The notes: generated by a model from the sequence alone, not told the origin. A stretch of 64,000 nucleotides of DNA from Geodermatophilus bullaregiensis (GCF_016907675.1 NZ_JAFBCJ010000001.1:4898001-4962000); one strand, 5' to 3'. Shown: positions 25,211 to 34,032, counted from the first letter of the stretch. Program-made: numbers and translations.

Positions 25211-25233
25211 GCCCGGGGAGCGTGCTCCCGGGC
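25211..25233. terminator. Hairpin between convergent genes
   Basis: GCCCGGGGAGC (25211-25221) pairs with GCTCCCGGGC (25224-25233) around a 2-base loop with one bulged G. It lies between the stop of the repeat protein and the stop of the lycopene cyclase gene and may terminate both. Confidence 0.5.
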
Positions 25234-25289
25234 GGACCGGCTGACCCCCTGCTGGCGACGATCATGGCGTCGTGACGGGGTTACGCCGG

Positions 25290-26522
25290 TCACCGACGGC
25301 GTGTCGCGGTTCCAGCTCCGTGATCGTCCGGGGGTGGGGCGGCCCGCGGCCGGCCGAGCAGCGCCGCGGCGCGCGTGCCGCCGAGCCGGGCCGCCGTCCG
25401 CAGGAGGTGTGCGCGCTGGGCCGGCGGCAGGGCGGTGAAGGTGCGGGCCATCGCCGCGGCCACGGCGGCGGGGGAGGAGCCGACGTCGAGGTAGGCCGCC
25501 CAGGTCCGCTCGGGGAGCGTGAAGAAGGCGGCGAAGAACGCGTCGGTGGCCCCGGTGTCCAGCGGCAGCAGCACCTCCAGGCCCAGCCCGAGCAGCCCGG
25601 CCGTCGTCCGGGGGCGGGCGGCCCGCACGGCCCGCCGCGCGGCCGGGACGCCGCCGTCGGCGAGCGCCGCGGCGACCCGCGGGCCCAGCCGCAGCGAGGA
25701 GGCGACGCTGTAGCCGGTGGCCGGGTGCACCAGCCCGGCCGCCGCGCCCACCGGCGTGCCGGCGCCGCCGGCCCGGGGCGGGGCGTCGAGCGGGATGGCC
25801 ACCCGCTCGGGCCCGCCGGCGGGCCGCAGGCCGTGCGCGCCGAGCAGGGCGGTCAGCCGGGCACGCAGGTCGGCCAGTGGCACCGGTGGACGGGCGGCCA
25901 GCGAGGTCGCCTCCAGCAGGACGGTCCCGTCGTCGAGCGGGAGGCCGTAGAGGAACGCCGGCGGCGCGGCCGGGTCGGTCAGCGCCGCCCAGTCCATGAG
26001 CAGCGCCCCGCCGGGCGGGACCAGGTCCTCGACCGGGCCGGCCACCACCTCGCCCCAGGCCCGCTGCTGGGCGGTGCCGGGGCCGCCGCCGCGCGCGTCG
26101 AGGACCAGGCGGGCGGCCAGCTCGCGCCCGTCGGCGAGGACGGCGACCTCGCGCCCGCCCTCGGCGCGCAGCCCCGTCACCCGGCCGGGCACGACCTCCC
26201 CGCCGGACGCCCGCAGCCGGCCGAGCAGGGCAGTGTGGACGACGCCGTTGCGCAGCCGCGCGTACCGCCGCGCCAGCCGCCGCTCGCCGCCCGCGGCGGT
26301 GCGCACCACGGTGGGGGAGTACGCCGCCGCGACGGCGGCCGGGTCCAGCCCGAGCCCGGGCGCGGCCCCGTCGAGCTCGTCGGCCCACAGGCAGTAGGTG
26401 GCCGGCCAGGGCGACAGCGACGCGGCGACGACGGCGGTGCGCAGCCCGGCGGCGGCGCAGGCGGCCGCGGCCGACAGCCCCGCGGGCCCGGCCCCCGCGA
26501 CGACGACATCGAGGGGAGGCAC
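25290..26522 (-). CDS. crtY: Lycopene cyclase (CrtY/CrtL type)
   Basis: The protein has about 410 residues. 'DVVVAGAGPAGLSAAAACAAAG' is the N-terminal dinucleotide-binding motif, followed by 'YCLWADEL', 'GGGPGTAQQRAWGEVV', 'MDWAALTDP' and 'FLYGLPLDDGTVLLEATSLAARP', then 'GLVHPATGYSVASSLRLGP', all typical of the beta-type lycopene cyclase family. It should cyclise the ends of lycopene to beta-ionone rings, giving the orange-pink pigments of this group of bacteria. No other carotenoid genes are in the window. Several in-frame starts exist (GTG at 26573, 26540 and 26522), none with a clear ribosome-binding site; 26522 begins right before the first strand and is used here. Confidence 0.85.
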   Translation of the reverse strand: MPPLDVVVAGAGPAGLSAAAACAAAGLRTAVVAASLSPWPATYCLWADELDGAAPGLGLDPAAVAAAYSPTVVRTAAGGERRLARRYARLRNGVVHTALLGRLRASGGEVVPGRVTGLRAEGGREVAVLADGRELAARLVLDARGGGPGTAQQRAWGEVVAGPVEDLVPPGGALLMDWAALTDPAAPPAFLYGLPLDDGTVLLEATSLAARPPVPLADLRARLTALLGAHGLRPAGGPERVAIPLDAPPRAGGAGTPVGAAAGLVHPATGYSVASSLRLGPRVAAALADGGVPAARRAVRAARPRTTAGLLGLGLEVLLPLDTGATDAFFAAFFTLPERTWAAYLDVGSSPAAVAAAMARTFTALPPAQRAHLLRTAARLGGTRAAALLGRPRAAPPPDDHGAGTATRRR

Positions 26523-26575
26523 CGCGGCAGCCGACCACACCCGCCCGGGAGCCGCACCACCGGCCCCGGACACGA

Positions 26576-26613
26576 CGGTGCCCGCCGCCCCGGGGAGGGG
26601 ACGGCGGGCACCG
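26576..26613 (-). terminator. Terminator hairpin of dctA
   Basis: CGGTGCCCGCCG (26576-26587) and CGGCGGGCACCG (26602-26613) form a perfect 12-bp stem with a 14-base loop directly after the dctA stop (26626). It also lies just upstream of the lycopene cyclase start. Confidence 0.6.
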
Positions 26614-26625
26614 GGGCCGAGGACG

Positions 26626-28041
26626 TCAGCGGGTGGAGCCCGCCGCCGCCTTGCGCAGCGCGTCGCCGGCGTCGCGCTCGCCCGGACCGGCGTTGGTCGC
26701 GTCGGCCGGCAGCTCGTCGTCGGACGGGCCGTCGTGGTCGTCGATCATGGTCGCCTCGTCGAACGGGGAGTCGCCCGACAGCGCCGCGGACAGCTGCTCG
26801 CGGTCGAGCTCCTTGGTCCACGTGGCGATCAGGACCGTGGCGATCGCGTTGCCGGCGAAGTTGGTCACCGCGCGCGCCTCGGACATGAACCGGTCGATGC
26901 CGACGATCAGGCCGACCCCGTCGAGCAGGTCCGGACGGTGCGCGGACAGGCCGCCGGCCAGCGTGGCCAGGCCCGCACCAGTGACGCCGGCGGCGCCCTT
27001 CGACGCGATGATCATGAAGACCAGCAGCCCGATCTGCTCGCCGACCGTCAGCGGGTCGCCCAGCGCCTCGGCGATGAACAGCGAGGCCATCGTCAGGTAG
27101 ATGGCGGTGCCGTCGAGGTTGAACGAGTAGCCCGTCGGGACGACGATGCCCGCGACCGGCGCGCTGACACCGGCGTGCTCCATCTTGGCGATCAGGCGCG
27201 GCAGGGCGGTCTCCGACGACGAGGTGGAGACGATCAGCAGGAACTCGCGGCCCAGGTACTTCAGCAGCGAGAAGACGTTGATCTTGGCGACCAGCCGCAG
27301 GATCAGGCCGAGGATGACGAAGACGAACACCGCGCAGGTCGCGTAGAAGCCCAGCATGATGATCGCCAGGCTCTTCAGCGCGTCGATCCCGGTCTCGCCG
27401 ACGACCGCGGCGATGGCACCGAAGGCGCCGATCGGGGCGACCCACATGACCATCGCGAGGATGCGGAAGACCAGCTTCTGGAAGTGCCCGATGCCGCGCA
27501 GGAGCGGCTCGCCGGCGCGGCCCATGGCCTGGATCGCGAAGCCGGTGAGCAGGGCGACCAGCAGCGCCTGCAGCACCGAGCCCTCGGTCAGCGCCGACAC
27601 CAGCGTGGTCGGGATCAGGCCGAGGATGAAGTCGGTGGTGCCGCCGGACTCCTCGGCCGTGCCGGCCAGCTCGGCGCCCGCGCCGCGCAGCTCGTCGGAC
27701 AGCTGCAGCCCGTCACCGGGGTGCAGGATGTTGCCGACGACCAGGCCGATCGCCAGGGCGACGGTCGACATGAGCACGAAGTAGCCGAGCGCCAGACCGC
27801 CGATGCGGCCGACCTTGGCCGCCTGCCGGATGGCGCCGATGCCCAGCACGATGGTGCAGAAGATCACCGGCGCGATGAGCATCTTGATCAGCCCGACGAA
27901 CGCGGTGCCGAGCCACTTGAGCGAGACGGCGAACTCGGGGAACGCGAAGCCGACCGCGATGCCGAGGACGACGGCGGCGATGACGGCGATGTAGAGCCAG
28001 TGCGTACGGTCACGCTTGCCGGCCGCGGTGCCAGCTGCCAT
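26626..28041 (-). CDS. dctA: C4-dicarboxylate/cation symporter DctA
   Basis: The protein has 471 residues, a DAACS-family secondary transporter with about eight transmembrane helices. Diagnostic elements are 'FVGLIKMLIAPVIFCTIVLGIG', the serine-rich hairpin motif 'STSSSETALPRL', 'GYSFNLDGTAIYLT' and 'DRFMSEARAVTNFAGNAIAT' with the substrate-binding Asp/Arg/Asn pattern of the aspartate/dicarboxylate carriers. It should import succinate, fumarate or malate with protons or sodium. AGGAG lies eight bases before the ATG. The tail is acidic and soluble. The divergent kinase and response regulator of the CitA/DcuS type are its probable controllers. Confidence 0.93.
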   Translation of the reverse strand: MAAGTAAGKRDRTHWLYIAVIAAVVLGIAVGFAFPEFAVSLKWLGTAFVGLIKMLIAPVIFCTIVLGIGAIRQAAKVGRIGGLALGYFVLMSTVALAIGLVVGNILHPGDGLQLSDELRGAGAELAGTAEESGGTTDFILGLIPTTLVSALTEGSVLQALLVALLTGFAIQAMGRAGEPLLRGIGHFQKLVFRILAMVMWVAPIGAFGAIAAVVGETGIDALKSLAIIMLGFYATCAVFVFVILGLILRLVAKINVFSLLKYLGREFLLIVSTSSSETALPRLIAKMEHAGVSAPVAGIVVPTGYSFNLDGTAIYLTMASLFIAEALGDPLTVGEQIGLLVFMIIASKGAAGVTGAGLATLAGGLSAHRPDLLDGVGLIVGIDRFMSEARAVTNFAGNAIATVLIATWTKELDREQLSAALSGDSPFDEATMIDDHDGPSDDELPADATNAGPGERDAGDALRKAAAGSTR

Positions 28042-28110
28042 GAGTGCTCCTGGTGAGTCGAGGACGGCGCCCGGGTCGGGCGGGTGGTCGCTCCCAGTGG
28101 GCCGGACGCC

Positions 28111-28144
28111 GTGACGGGCGTCACGCATGCGTTCATTGCGTTCA
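28111..28144. promoter_or_regulatory. Palindrome plus direct repeats between dctA and its sensor kinase
   Basis: The divergent region contains the palindrome GTGACGGGCGTCAC (28111-28124). Immediately after it come two copies of TGCGTTCA (28128-28135 and 28137-28144) with a 9-bp period. Direct repeats of this kind are typical of binding sites for response regulators of the CitB/DcuR family. They are placed to act on dctA and on the kinase gene. The assignment is by position and pattern only. Confidence 0.5.
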
Positions 28145-28206
28145 CGAGGTGGACCCCGGCGACCACGGCCTCCGTGTCGGGCCGCCGGGCGGGGACACTG
28201 CGGAGC

Positions 28207-29850
28207 GTGCCGATCCTCTCCCGCCGGACGCGGGCCCGCACGGGGACGAGCCTGGCCCGGCAGCTGCTGTGGCTGCAGGCGCTGGTCCTGCTCGCCGTGG
28301 TGGCGACGGCGACGGTGGTCGCCTACCTCGACGCACGCGCGGCCGTGCAGCGCGCCGCGGAACAGCGGACGACCGCCGTGGTCGAGAGCCTGGCCGACTC
28401 GCCGCTGGTGGTCGACGCCGTCACCGCCGGCGACCCGACCGCGGTCCTGCAGGCCTTCGTCGAGCAGGTGCGCGCCGACACCGGGCTGTCGTTCATCACC
28501 GTGATGGCGCCGGACCGCACGCGCTTCACCCACCCGGACCCGGCGCAGATCGGCCGGCCCTTCGTCGGCACGATCGCCCCCGCGCTGGCCGGGCGGACCT
28601 TCACCGAGACCTACACCGGCACGCTGGGCCCCTCGGTGCGCACCACCGGCCCGGTCCTGGACGCCGACGGCGGCGTGGTGGCGCTGGTGTCGGCCGGCCT
28701 CACCGTCGACGTCGTCGGCGCCGACCTGGCGACCGCCGTGCCGGGCATCCTCGGCACCGCGGCGGTGACGCTGGCGGTCGGCGCGCTGGGCAGCTGGGCG
28801 GTCAGCCGCCGGCTGCGCCGCCAGACCGGCGGCCTCGACGCGACGACGATGGCCGCGATGCTCGAGCACCACGAGGCGGTGCTGCACGCCGTCCGCGAGG
28901 GACTGCTGCTCCTGGACGGCGAGCAGCGGGTGCGGCTGGCCAACGACGAGGCGCGGCGGCTGCTCGACCTCGACGGCGACCCCGCCGGACGCCGGGTCGA
29001 CGAGCTGGGCCTGCCGCCCGAGCTGGCGCAGGCGCTGGCCCGCCCGCAGCGCGGCGTCGACGAGGTGCACCTGACCGACACCCGGGTGCTGCTGGTCAAC
29101 CGCTCACCCACGCGCGCCTCCGGCCGGGACGCCGGCTCGGTGGTCACCCTGCGCGACCACACCGAGCTGCAGGCGCTCACCGGGGAGCGCGACAGCGTCC
29201 GCGCCTTCGCCGAGTCGCTGCGCGCCCAGGCGCACGAGGCGGCCAACCGGCTGCACGCCACCGTGTCGCTGGTGGAGCTCGGCCGCAGCCGGGAGGCGGT
29301 GGAGTTCGCCACCGCGCAGCTGGCCTCGGCGCAGCAGCTCACCGACCGGGTGGTGGGCGCGGTCGAGGAGCCGGTGCTCGCCGCGCTGCTGCTCGGCAAG
29401 GCCGCCACCGCCGCCGAGCGCGGGGTCCACCTCGACGTCGACCCCGGCACGGCGGTCGGCGTCACCGGCATCCCGGGCGGTGACCTGGTCACCGTCGTCG
29501 GCAACCTGCTCGACAACGCCATCGACGCCGCGCTCTCCGGCGAGCCGCCGCGGGAGGTGCAGGTCGGCGTCTGGGAGGACGGCGACCGGCTGGAGGTCCG
29601 CGTGGAGGACAGCGGTCCCGGGCTGACCGAGGAGGAGGCCCGGCTGGCGTTCCGGCGCGGCTGGTCGACCAAGACCCACCCGGACGGCGCCCCGGCCGGA
29701 CTGGGCCGCGGGCTCGGCCTGGCGCTGGTCGAGCAGGTGGTCCGCCGGCACGGGGGCACGGTGTCGGTGCGGCCGGGCCCGGGCGCGGAGTTCCGGGTGT
29801 CGCTGCCGCTGCGGACGCCGGCGCGGGTGCCCGAGCAGGTGACCCCGTGA
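28207..29850 (+). CDS. Sensor histidine kinase, CitA/DcuS type
   Basis: The protein has 547 residues. One transmembrane helix (about 22-40) precedes an extracellular PAS-like (PDC) sensor domain of about 140 residues with 'TGLSFITVMAPDRTRFTHPDPAQIG', and a second transmembrane helix follows near 180-200. A cytosolic PAS domain (about 215-330) and a kinase with phosphoacceptor region 'AQAHEAANRLHATVSL' lead to an ATPase domain with N-box 'NLLDNAIDAAL', 'VEDSGPGL' and 'GRGLGLALVEQV'. CitA/DcuS kinases sense citrate or C4-dicarboxylates outside the cell. The GTG start follows CGGAG. It overlaps the response regulator gene by four bases and diverges from dctA, so dicarboxylate sensing is likely. 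Confidence 0.9.
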   Translation: MPILSRRTRARTGTSLARQLLWLQALVLLAVVATATVVAYLDARAAVQRAAEQRTTAVVESLADSPLVVDAVTAGDPTAVLQAFVEQVRADTGLSFITVMAPDRTRFTHPDPAQIGRPFVGTIAPALAGRTFTETYTGTLGPSVRTTGPVLDADGGVVALVSAGLTVDVVGADLATAVPGILGTAAVTLAVGALGSWAVSRRLRRQTGGLDATTMAAMLEHHEAVLHAVREGLLLLDGEQRVRLANDEARRLLDLDGDPAGRRVDELGLPPELAQALARPQRGVDEVHLTDTRVLLVNRSPTRASGRDAGSVVTLRDHTELQALTGERDSVRAFAESLRAQAHEAANRLHATVSLVELGRSREAVEFATAQLASAQQLTDRVVGAVEEPVLAALLLGKAATAAERGVHLDVDPGTAVGVTGIPGGDLVTVVGNLLDNAIDAALSGEPPREVQVGVWEDGDRLEVRVEDSGPGLTEEEARLAFRRGWSTKTHPDGAPAGLGRGLGLALVEQVVRRHGGTVSVRPGPGAEFRVSLPLRTPARVPEQVTP

Positions 29851-30515
29851 TCACCGTGCTCGTCGTCGAGGACGAGCCGGTCGCCGCCGAGGCCCACCGC
29901 GCCTACGTCGACCGCACCGACGGGTTCACCACGGTCGGCGTCGCCCGCACGGGCGCGGCGGCCCTCGCCGCGCTGACCCGGACGGCGGTCGACCTGGTCC
30001 TGCTCGACCTGCACCTGCCCGACGCCTCCGGCCTGGACCTGTGCCGGCGGATCCGCGCGGTGGGCGCCGACGTCGACGTCCTCGCCGTCACCTCGGCGCG
30101 GGAGCTGGCCACCGTGCGGGCCGCCGCGGTGCACGGGGTCGTCGGCTACCTGCTCAAGCCGTTCACCTACCCCGCGCTGCGGGACCGGCTGATGGCCTAC
30201 GCCGAGTACCGCGCGCAGCTGACCGCCGGCGGGGACGCCGCCGGCCAGGCCGAGATCGACCGGGTGCTGGGCACCGTCCGCCCGGTCCGCTCGGCGCCGC
30301 TGCCCAAGGGCATGGGCCGGGAGACGCTGGACGCCGTGGTCGCCGCCGTCCGGCAGGGGGCGGGGGTGTCGGCGGCGGAGACCGCGGAGCTCATCGGCGC
30401 CTCGCGGATCACCGCCCGCCGCTACCTGGAGTACCTCGCCGAGGCCGGGCTGGTCGACCGCCTGCCCCGCTACGGCGGCGCGGGCCGCCCGGAGCTGGAG
30501 TACCGCTGGCGCTGA
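29847..30515 (+). CDS. Response regulator, CitB/DcuR type
   Basis: The protein has 222 residues. The receiver domain shows 'VLVVEDEPVAAEAH' (acidic pair), 'LVLLDLHLPDASGLDLC' with the phosphoacceptor Asp near residue 54, and 'YLLKPFTY' with the conserved Lys. The C-terminus (about 160-222) is the helix-turn-helix 'GVSAAETAELIGASRITARRYLEYLAEAG' typical of the CitB/DcuR family. The GTG overlaps the kinase stop as GTGA, giving translational coupling. It probably activates dctA from the direct repeats at 28128-28144. Confidence 0.92.
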   Translation: MITVLVVEDEPVAAEAHRAYVDRTDGFTTVGVARTGAAALAALTRTAVDLVLLDLHLPDASGLDLCRRIRAVGADVDVLAVTSARELATVRAAAVHGVVGYLLKPFTYPALRDRLMAYAEYRAQLTAGGDAAGQAEIDRVLGTVRPVRSAPLPKGMGRETLDAVVAAVRQGAGVSAAETAELIGASRITARRYLEYLAEAGLVDRLPRYGGAGRPELEYRWR

Positions 30516-30524
30516 GGAGGCGGC

Positions 30525-31199
30525 ATGGACCCCGCACCAGTCGCAGTGCCCGTCCCCGGGGCCGTCCTCCCCGGGGACCTCGCCGTGCCGGCGGCGGCCC
30601 GCGGGGTGGTGCTCTTCGCCCACGGCAGCGGCAGCAGCCGGCAGAGCCCGCGCAACCGCCGGGTCGCCGACGCGCTGCAGGGGGCGGGCTTCGGCACCCT
30701 GCTGCTCGACCTGCTCACGGCCGCCGAGGAGGAGGTCGACGACCGCACCCGGGAGCTGCGCTTCGACGTCGGGCTGCTCGCCGGCCGGCTGACCGCGGCG
30801 GCCGACTGGCTGTCCGCCGCCGCCGGCCTGCCGCTGGCGGTCTTCGGCGCGAGCACCGGGGCGGCCGCCGCCCTGGTCACCGCGGCCGACCGGCCCGAGC
30901 GGGTGCGGGCGGTCGTGTCCCGCGGGGGCCGGCCCGACCTCGCCGCCGACGCGCTTGACCGGGTGCGCGCGCCGACCCTGCTGGTCGTGGGCGGCGCCGA
31001 CGAGCAGGTGCTCGCGCTCAACCGCGCGGCCGCCGCCCGACTGGCGGGGCGGTGGGAGGTCGCGGTCGTGCCGGGCGCGACCCACCTGTTCCCCGAGCCG
31101 GGCGCCCTGGAGCAGGTCGTCGACCTCACGACAGGCTGGCTGTCCCGGTGGCTGCCGGCGCAGCGGCCGACCGGTCAGGCGGGGTCGCCGTCCACGTAG
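30525..31199 (+). CDS. Dienelactone hydrolase-like alpha/beta hydrolase
   Basis: The protein has 224 residues. The fold begins 'ARGVVLFAHGSGSSRQSPRNRRVADAL', the nucleophile elbow is replaced by 'AVFGASTGAAAAL' (Gly-Ala-Ser-Thr-Gly, a GxSxG elbow), and 'TLLVVGGADEQV' and 'GATHLF' supply the Asp and His of the triad. It matches the 'alpha/beta family hydrolase' clade that is commonly encoded beside phosphoribosyltransferases in actinobacteria, though no such domain is fused here. Substrate unknown, cytosolic. It starts nine bases after the response regulator, so it may share that transcript. It overlaps the convergent YchJ gene by 25 bases. Confidence 0.85.
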   Translation: MDPAPVAVPVPGAVLPGDLAVPAAARGVVLFAHGSGSSRQSPRNRRVADALQGAGFGTLLLDLLTAAEEEVDDRTRELRFDVGLLAGRLTAAADWLSAAAGLPLAVFGASTGAAAALVTAADRPERVRAVVSRGGRPDLAADALDRVRAPTLLVVGGADEQVLALNRAAAARLAGRWEVAVVPGATHLFPEPGALEQVVDLTTGWLSRWLPAQRPTGQAGSPST

Positions 31200-31558
31200 A
31201 CCCAGCGGCCGTCCACCCGGCGGAACCGGCTGCGCTCGTCCTGCACGTGCTCGACCCCGCCGACGCGGGAGTGCGCGCGGAACGTGACCGTGCCCTCGGC
31301 GTCGAACACCCGCCCGCCGGTGGTGGCCAGCACCTCCAGCCCGGTCCAGCGCACCGCCGGGTCCACCGCCACCCACCGGGGGCGCGTGGCCGGGTCCCAC
31401 GTCGCCTCGAGGTGGGCGGCGTCGCCGACGGCGAAGGCGCTGTACCGCGAGCGCACCAGCTGCTCGGCGGTGGCGGCGGCCGCCGTCCCGTCGTGCAGCC
31501 GGCCGCAGCACTCCGCGTAGGTCAGACCTGTGCCGCAGGGACAGCGTCGGGGGGCCAC
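31175..31558 (-). CDS. YchJ family protein (UPF0225, SEC-C motif)
   Basis: The protein has 127 residues. The N-terminal SEC-C zinc motif is 'RCPCGTGLTYAECCGRLHDG' and the rest is the NTF2-like body with 'AEQLVRSRYSAFAVGDAAHLEATWDP' and 'FRAHSRVGGVEHVQDERSRF'. The family function is unknown. GTG 31558 follows GGAG. Its last codons overlap the 3' end of the hydrolase gene on the other strand. Confidence 0.9.
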   Translation of the reverse strand: MAPRRCPCGTGLTYAECCGRLHDGTAAAATAEQLVRSRYSAFAVGDAAHLEATWDPATRPRWVAVDPAVRWTGLEVLATTGGRVFDAEGTVTFRAHSRVGGVEHVQDERSRFRRVDGRWVYVDGDPA

Positions 31559-31572
31559 GCCGCCAGTCTCCG

Positions 31573-31628
31573 GGCCCCGTCCAGGGGCCCGCCGCGAGCG
31601 TGCGAGGGGTAGGAGGAGGACGGGTGGC
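31573..31628 (-). repeat. Stop-proximal hairpin repeat, unit 4 (tandem to unit 3)
   Basis: Read on the minus strand, arms CCCGTCC and GGACGGG enclose TCCTCCTACCCCTCGCACGCTCGCGGCGGGCCCCT. The core is the same as in the other units but the arm sequence is different and still self-complementary. It lacks the leading AAGGACC of the other units and directly follows unit 3. Confidence 0.65.
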
Positions 31629-31683
31629 CCTCCTGCAGGGGCCCGCCGCGAGCGTGCGAGTGGTGGGGGGTAGGAGGGTCCTT
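31626..31683 (-). repeat. Stop-proximal hairpin repeat, unit 3
   Basis: On the minus strand it begins three bases after the stop of the GH13 gene (31687) with AAGGACC. Arms GGACCCTCCT and AGGAGGGCC (plus-strand 31672-31681 and 31626-31634) pair around a core with CCCCCCACCACTCGC and GCTCGCGGCGGG. The architecture is that of the units at 5040 and 34204. Confidence 0.7.
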
Positions 31684-31686
31684 CGA

Positions 31687-33333
31687 TCAGTCGGCGAGCC
31701 AGACGGCGGTGTCCGGCGGCAGGGCCACCGAGCGGCCCGGGGCGTGCACGCCCGGGCCGGAGGTCAGCAGCACCTCGCCGCGGGAGCGGACCAGCGCGGT
31801 GTCGGTGCCCATGTTGACCACGCAGCGCACCGTCCGCCCGCCGCCGGTGCAGCGGACGGTGAGGACGTCGCCGCGGGTGCTCACCGTCGCCTCGCCGGTG
31901 CCCAGCGCCGGGTGCTCGGCGCGGACGGCGAGGGCCTGCCGGTACAGGTGCAGGACCGAGCCGGAGTTGCGCGTCTGCCTCGACACCGCGTGCTGGCGCC
32001 AGGACGGCGGCACCGGCAGCCAGGGCCCGGCCGCGCCGGCGGGGGAGAAGCCCACCCCGGCCGAGGCGTTCCACGGCATCGGCACGCGGCAGCCGTCGCG
32101 GCCGGCGCGCTCGCCGTTGCTGCGGAGGAAGATCGGGTCGCGCCTGGCCTCGGCGGGGACGTCGGCCTGCGGCAGGCCGAGCTCGTCGCCGGCGTAGACG
32201 TAGGCCGAGCCCGGCAGCGACAGCAGCAGCAGCGCGGCCGCGCGGGCGCGGGCCAGGCCGGTCTCGCCGCCGCCGAAGCGGCTCACCATGCGGTCCTTGT
32301 CGTGGTTGCCCAGCACCCACGACACCGGCGCGCCCACGCGGCCGAAGGCGTCGAGGGCGCTGCCGATGGCCTCGGCGAAGGCCGGCGTCGACCAGGGGGA
32401 CTTCAGCAGCCGGAACGACAGCGACTGGTGCAGCTCGTCGGGCCGGGAATAGAGGGCCACCTCGTCGAGGTCGGCCAGGCAGACCTCGCCGACCAGCATG
32501 GTGCCGGGGTACTCGTCGCAGACCGACCGCCAGCGGCGCCACACGTCGTGCACCTCGGGCTGGTTCCAGGTCATGGCCTGCTCGGGACCGTGGCCGAACA
32601 GGGTGGGGGAGTAGCTGCCCGGGTTGTCGCGCAGGCCGGCGTCCTTGTACAGCCCGTAGGCGACGTCGACGCGGAAGCCGCTGACGCCCCGGTCGAGCCA
32701 GAAGCGCAGGGTCCGCTCGAAGTCCTCGGCGACGACGGGGTCGCGCCAGTTGAGGTCGGGCTGCTCGGGGGCGAACAGGTGCAGGTACCACCGGCCGTCG
32801 GGGGTGCGCGACCAGGCCGGGCCGCCGAACAGCGAGCGCCAGTTGTTCGGCGGCTCCTCCGACGGCGGGGCGAAGTGGTAGCGCGACGCCTCGGGGCCGT
32901 CGGGGTCGGCGAGCGCCGCCTGGAACCACGGGTGCCGGTCGGAGGTGTGGTTGGGGACGACGTCGAGCACGACCCGCAGGCCCAGCTGCCGGGCGTCGGC
33001 CACCAGCGCCTCGACGTCGGACACGTCGCCGTACTCGGGGTCCACCGCGCGGTAGTCGACGACGTCGTAGCCGCCGTCGGCGCCGCCCGAGGGGTAGTGC
33101 GGGTTGATCCACAGCGCGTCGACGCCCAGCCAGGCGAGGTAGGGCAGGCGGGACCGCAGCCCGGCCAGGTCACCGATGCCGTCGCCGTTGCCGTCGGCGA
33201 AGGAGCGCAGGTAGACCTGGTAGACGACGGCCGAGCGCCACCACGGGTCCTCGGCCGCCTGAGCCGGGGACGAGGGCCAGGCAACCTGCTGCCGGCCGGC
33301 AGCGGCGCCGGCAGCGACGAGTCGAGCGGACAT
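31687..33333 (-). CDS. GH13 alpha-glucosidase (oligo-1,6-glucosidase/trehalulose-type)
   Basis: The protein has 548 residues. It carries the GH13 catalytic set: nucleophile Asp223 in 'GFRVDVAYG', acid/base Glu283 in 'VGEVCLADL', and His344-Asp345 in 'LGNHDKDR', plus 'DVVPNHTSD' at 124-132. The overall order 'WWRSAVVYQVYLRSFADGNGDG', 'PDLNWRDPVV' and 'GDELGLPQADVP' is that of alpha-glucosidases acting on alpha-1,4/1,6 oligosaccharides. There is no signal peptide, so it works on imported sugars. ATG 33333 leaves about 28 residues before the conserved start, as in relatives. Two hairpin-repeat units follow the stop codon. Confidence 0.93.
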   Translation of the reverse strand: MSARLVAAGAAAGRQQVAWPSSPAQAAEDPWWRSAVVYQVYLRSFADGNGDGIGDLAGLRSRLPYLAWLGVDALWINPHYPSGGADGGYDVVDYRAVDPEYGDVSDVEALVADARQLGLRVVLDVVPNHTSDRHPWFQAALADPDGPEASRYHFAPPSEEPPNNWRSLFGGPAWSRTPDGRWYLHLFAPEQPDLNWRDPVVAEDFERTLRFWLDRGVSGFRVDVAYGLYKDAGLRDNPGSYSPTLFGHGPEQAMTWNQPEVHDVWRRWRSVCDEYPGTMLVGEVCLADLDEVALYSRPDELHQSLSFRLLKSPWSTPAFAEAIGSALDAFGRVGAPVSWVLGNHDKDRMVSRFGGGETGLARARAAALLLLSLPGSAYVYAGDELGLPQADVPAEARRDPIFLRSNGERAGRDGCRVPMPWNASAGVGFSPAGAAGPWLPVPPSWRQHAVSRQTRNSGSVLHLYRQALAVRAEHPALGTGEATVSTRGDVLTVRCTGGGRTVRCVVNMGTDTALVRSRGEVLLTSGPGVHAPGRSVALPPDTAVWLAD

Positions 33334-33502
33334 GCCCCTCTGATCGGCACCGGGCGGCAGGAAGCTGCCGGGCGGGAGTGCACGAACCCGGACCCCGCTG
33401 GTTGGCAACTCCGCACGAGGGCCGCCGTGCCGCTCCCGTTCCGTCCTGCCGGGGGCTGCCGCCGGCCCTACGCTGCCGCCGAGCACCGAGCGAGGGGGAC
33501 CC

Positions 33503-33913
33503 GTGGGCCAGCTGTTCACCAACTTCCGCAACTTCGCGTTCTCCGGGAACCTGGTCGACCTCGCCGTCGGCCTGGCCATCGGCGCCGCGTTCGCGGGCGT
33601 GGTGGAGTCCCTGGTCGGCGACGTCATCCTGCCGCTGGTGGCCGCGGTGTTCGGGCAGCCGGACTTCGACGCGCTCGTGCTCACGGTGAACGGCTCGCAG
33701 ATCCGCTACGGCTCGTTCCTGACGGCGTTCGTGTCGTTCCTGCTGCTGGCCCTGACGATCATGTTCCTGGTGCAGGCGATCCGGCGGGCCACGGGCCGGG
33801 AGACCGCCGGCGCCCAGGGCAGCCGTGAGTGCGACCACTGCAGGAGCTTCATCCCGGTGGACGCCTCGGTCTGCATGTTCTGCACCCGCGACGTGCAGCC
33901 GCTGGCGGAGTGA
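33503..33913 (+). CDS. mscL: Large-conductance mechanosensitive channel with C-terminal zinc ribbon
   Basis: The protein has 136 residues. The N-terminal amphipathic helix and TM1 ('FRNFAFSGNLVDLAVGLAIGAAFAGVV') carry the pore-lining Gly/Ala pattern of MscL, and TM2 is 'YGSFLTAFVSFLLLALTIMFLVQAI'. The cytoplasmic tail, instead of the usual acidic helical bundle, holds 'ECDHCRSFIPVDASVCMFCTRD', two CxxC pairs that look like a zinc ribbon. It should open under membrane tension to release solutes during osmotic downshock. The GTG start follows GAGGGGG. A -10-like TACGCT lies at 33469-33474. Confidence 0.92.
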   Translation: MGQLFTNFRNFAFSGNLVDLAVGLAIGAAFAGVVESLVGDVILPLVAAVFGQPDFDALVLTVNGSQIRYGSFLTAFVSFLLLALTIMFLVQAIRRATGRETAGAQGSRECDHCRSFIPVDASVCMFCTRDVQPLAE

Positions 33914-34032
33914 CGCGGGCAGCGACCGCGACGGGGCTCACCCCGCCGGCCGGATGGGCGGACGGGGGGACGGCGTTGCACCAGCGCACGGAAGTCACGA
34001 GCCGCCGGCGAGGCGGCAGGGAGCACCACGCC

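Noticed and set aside
22681..26538. 1285-codon minus-strand frame
   Set aside because: It spans four conserved plus-strand genes and the lycopene cyclase gene in another frame; no domain is recognisable.
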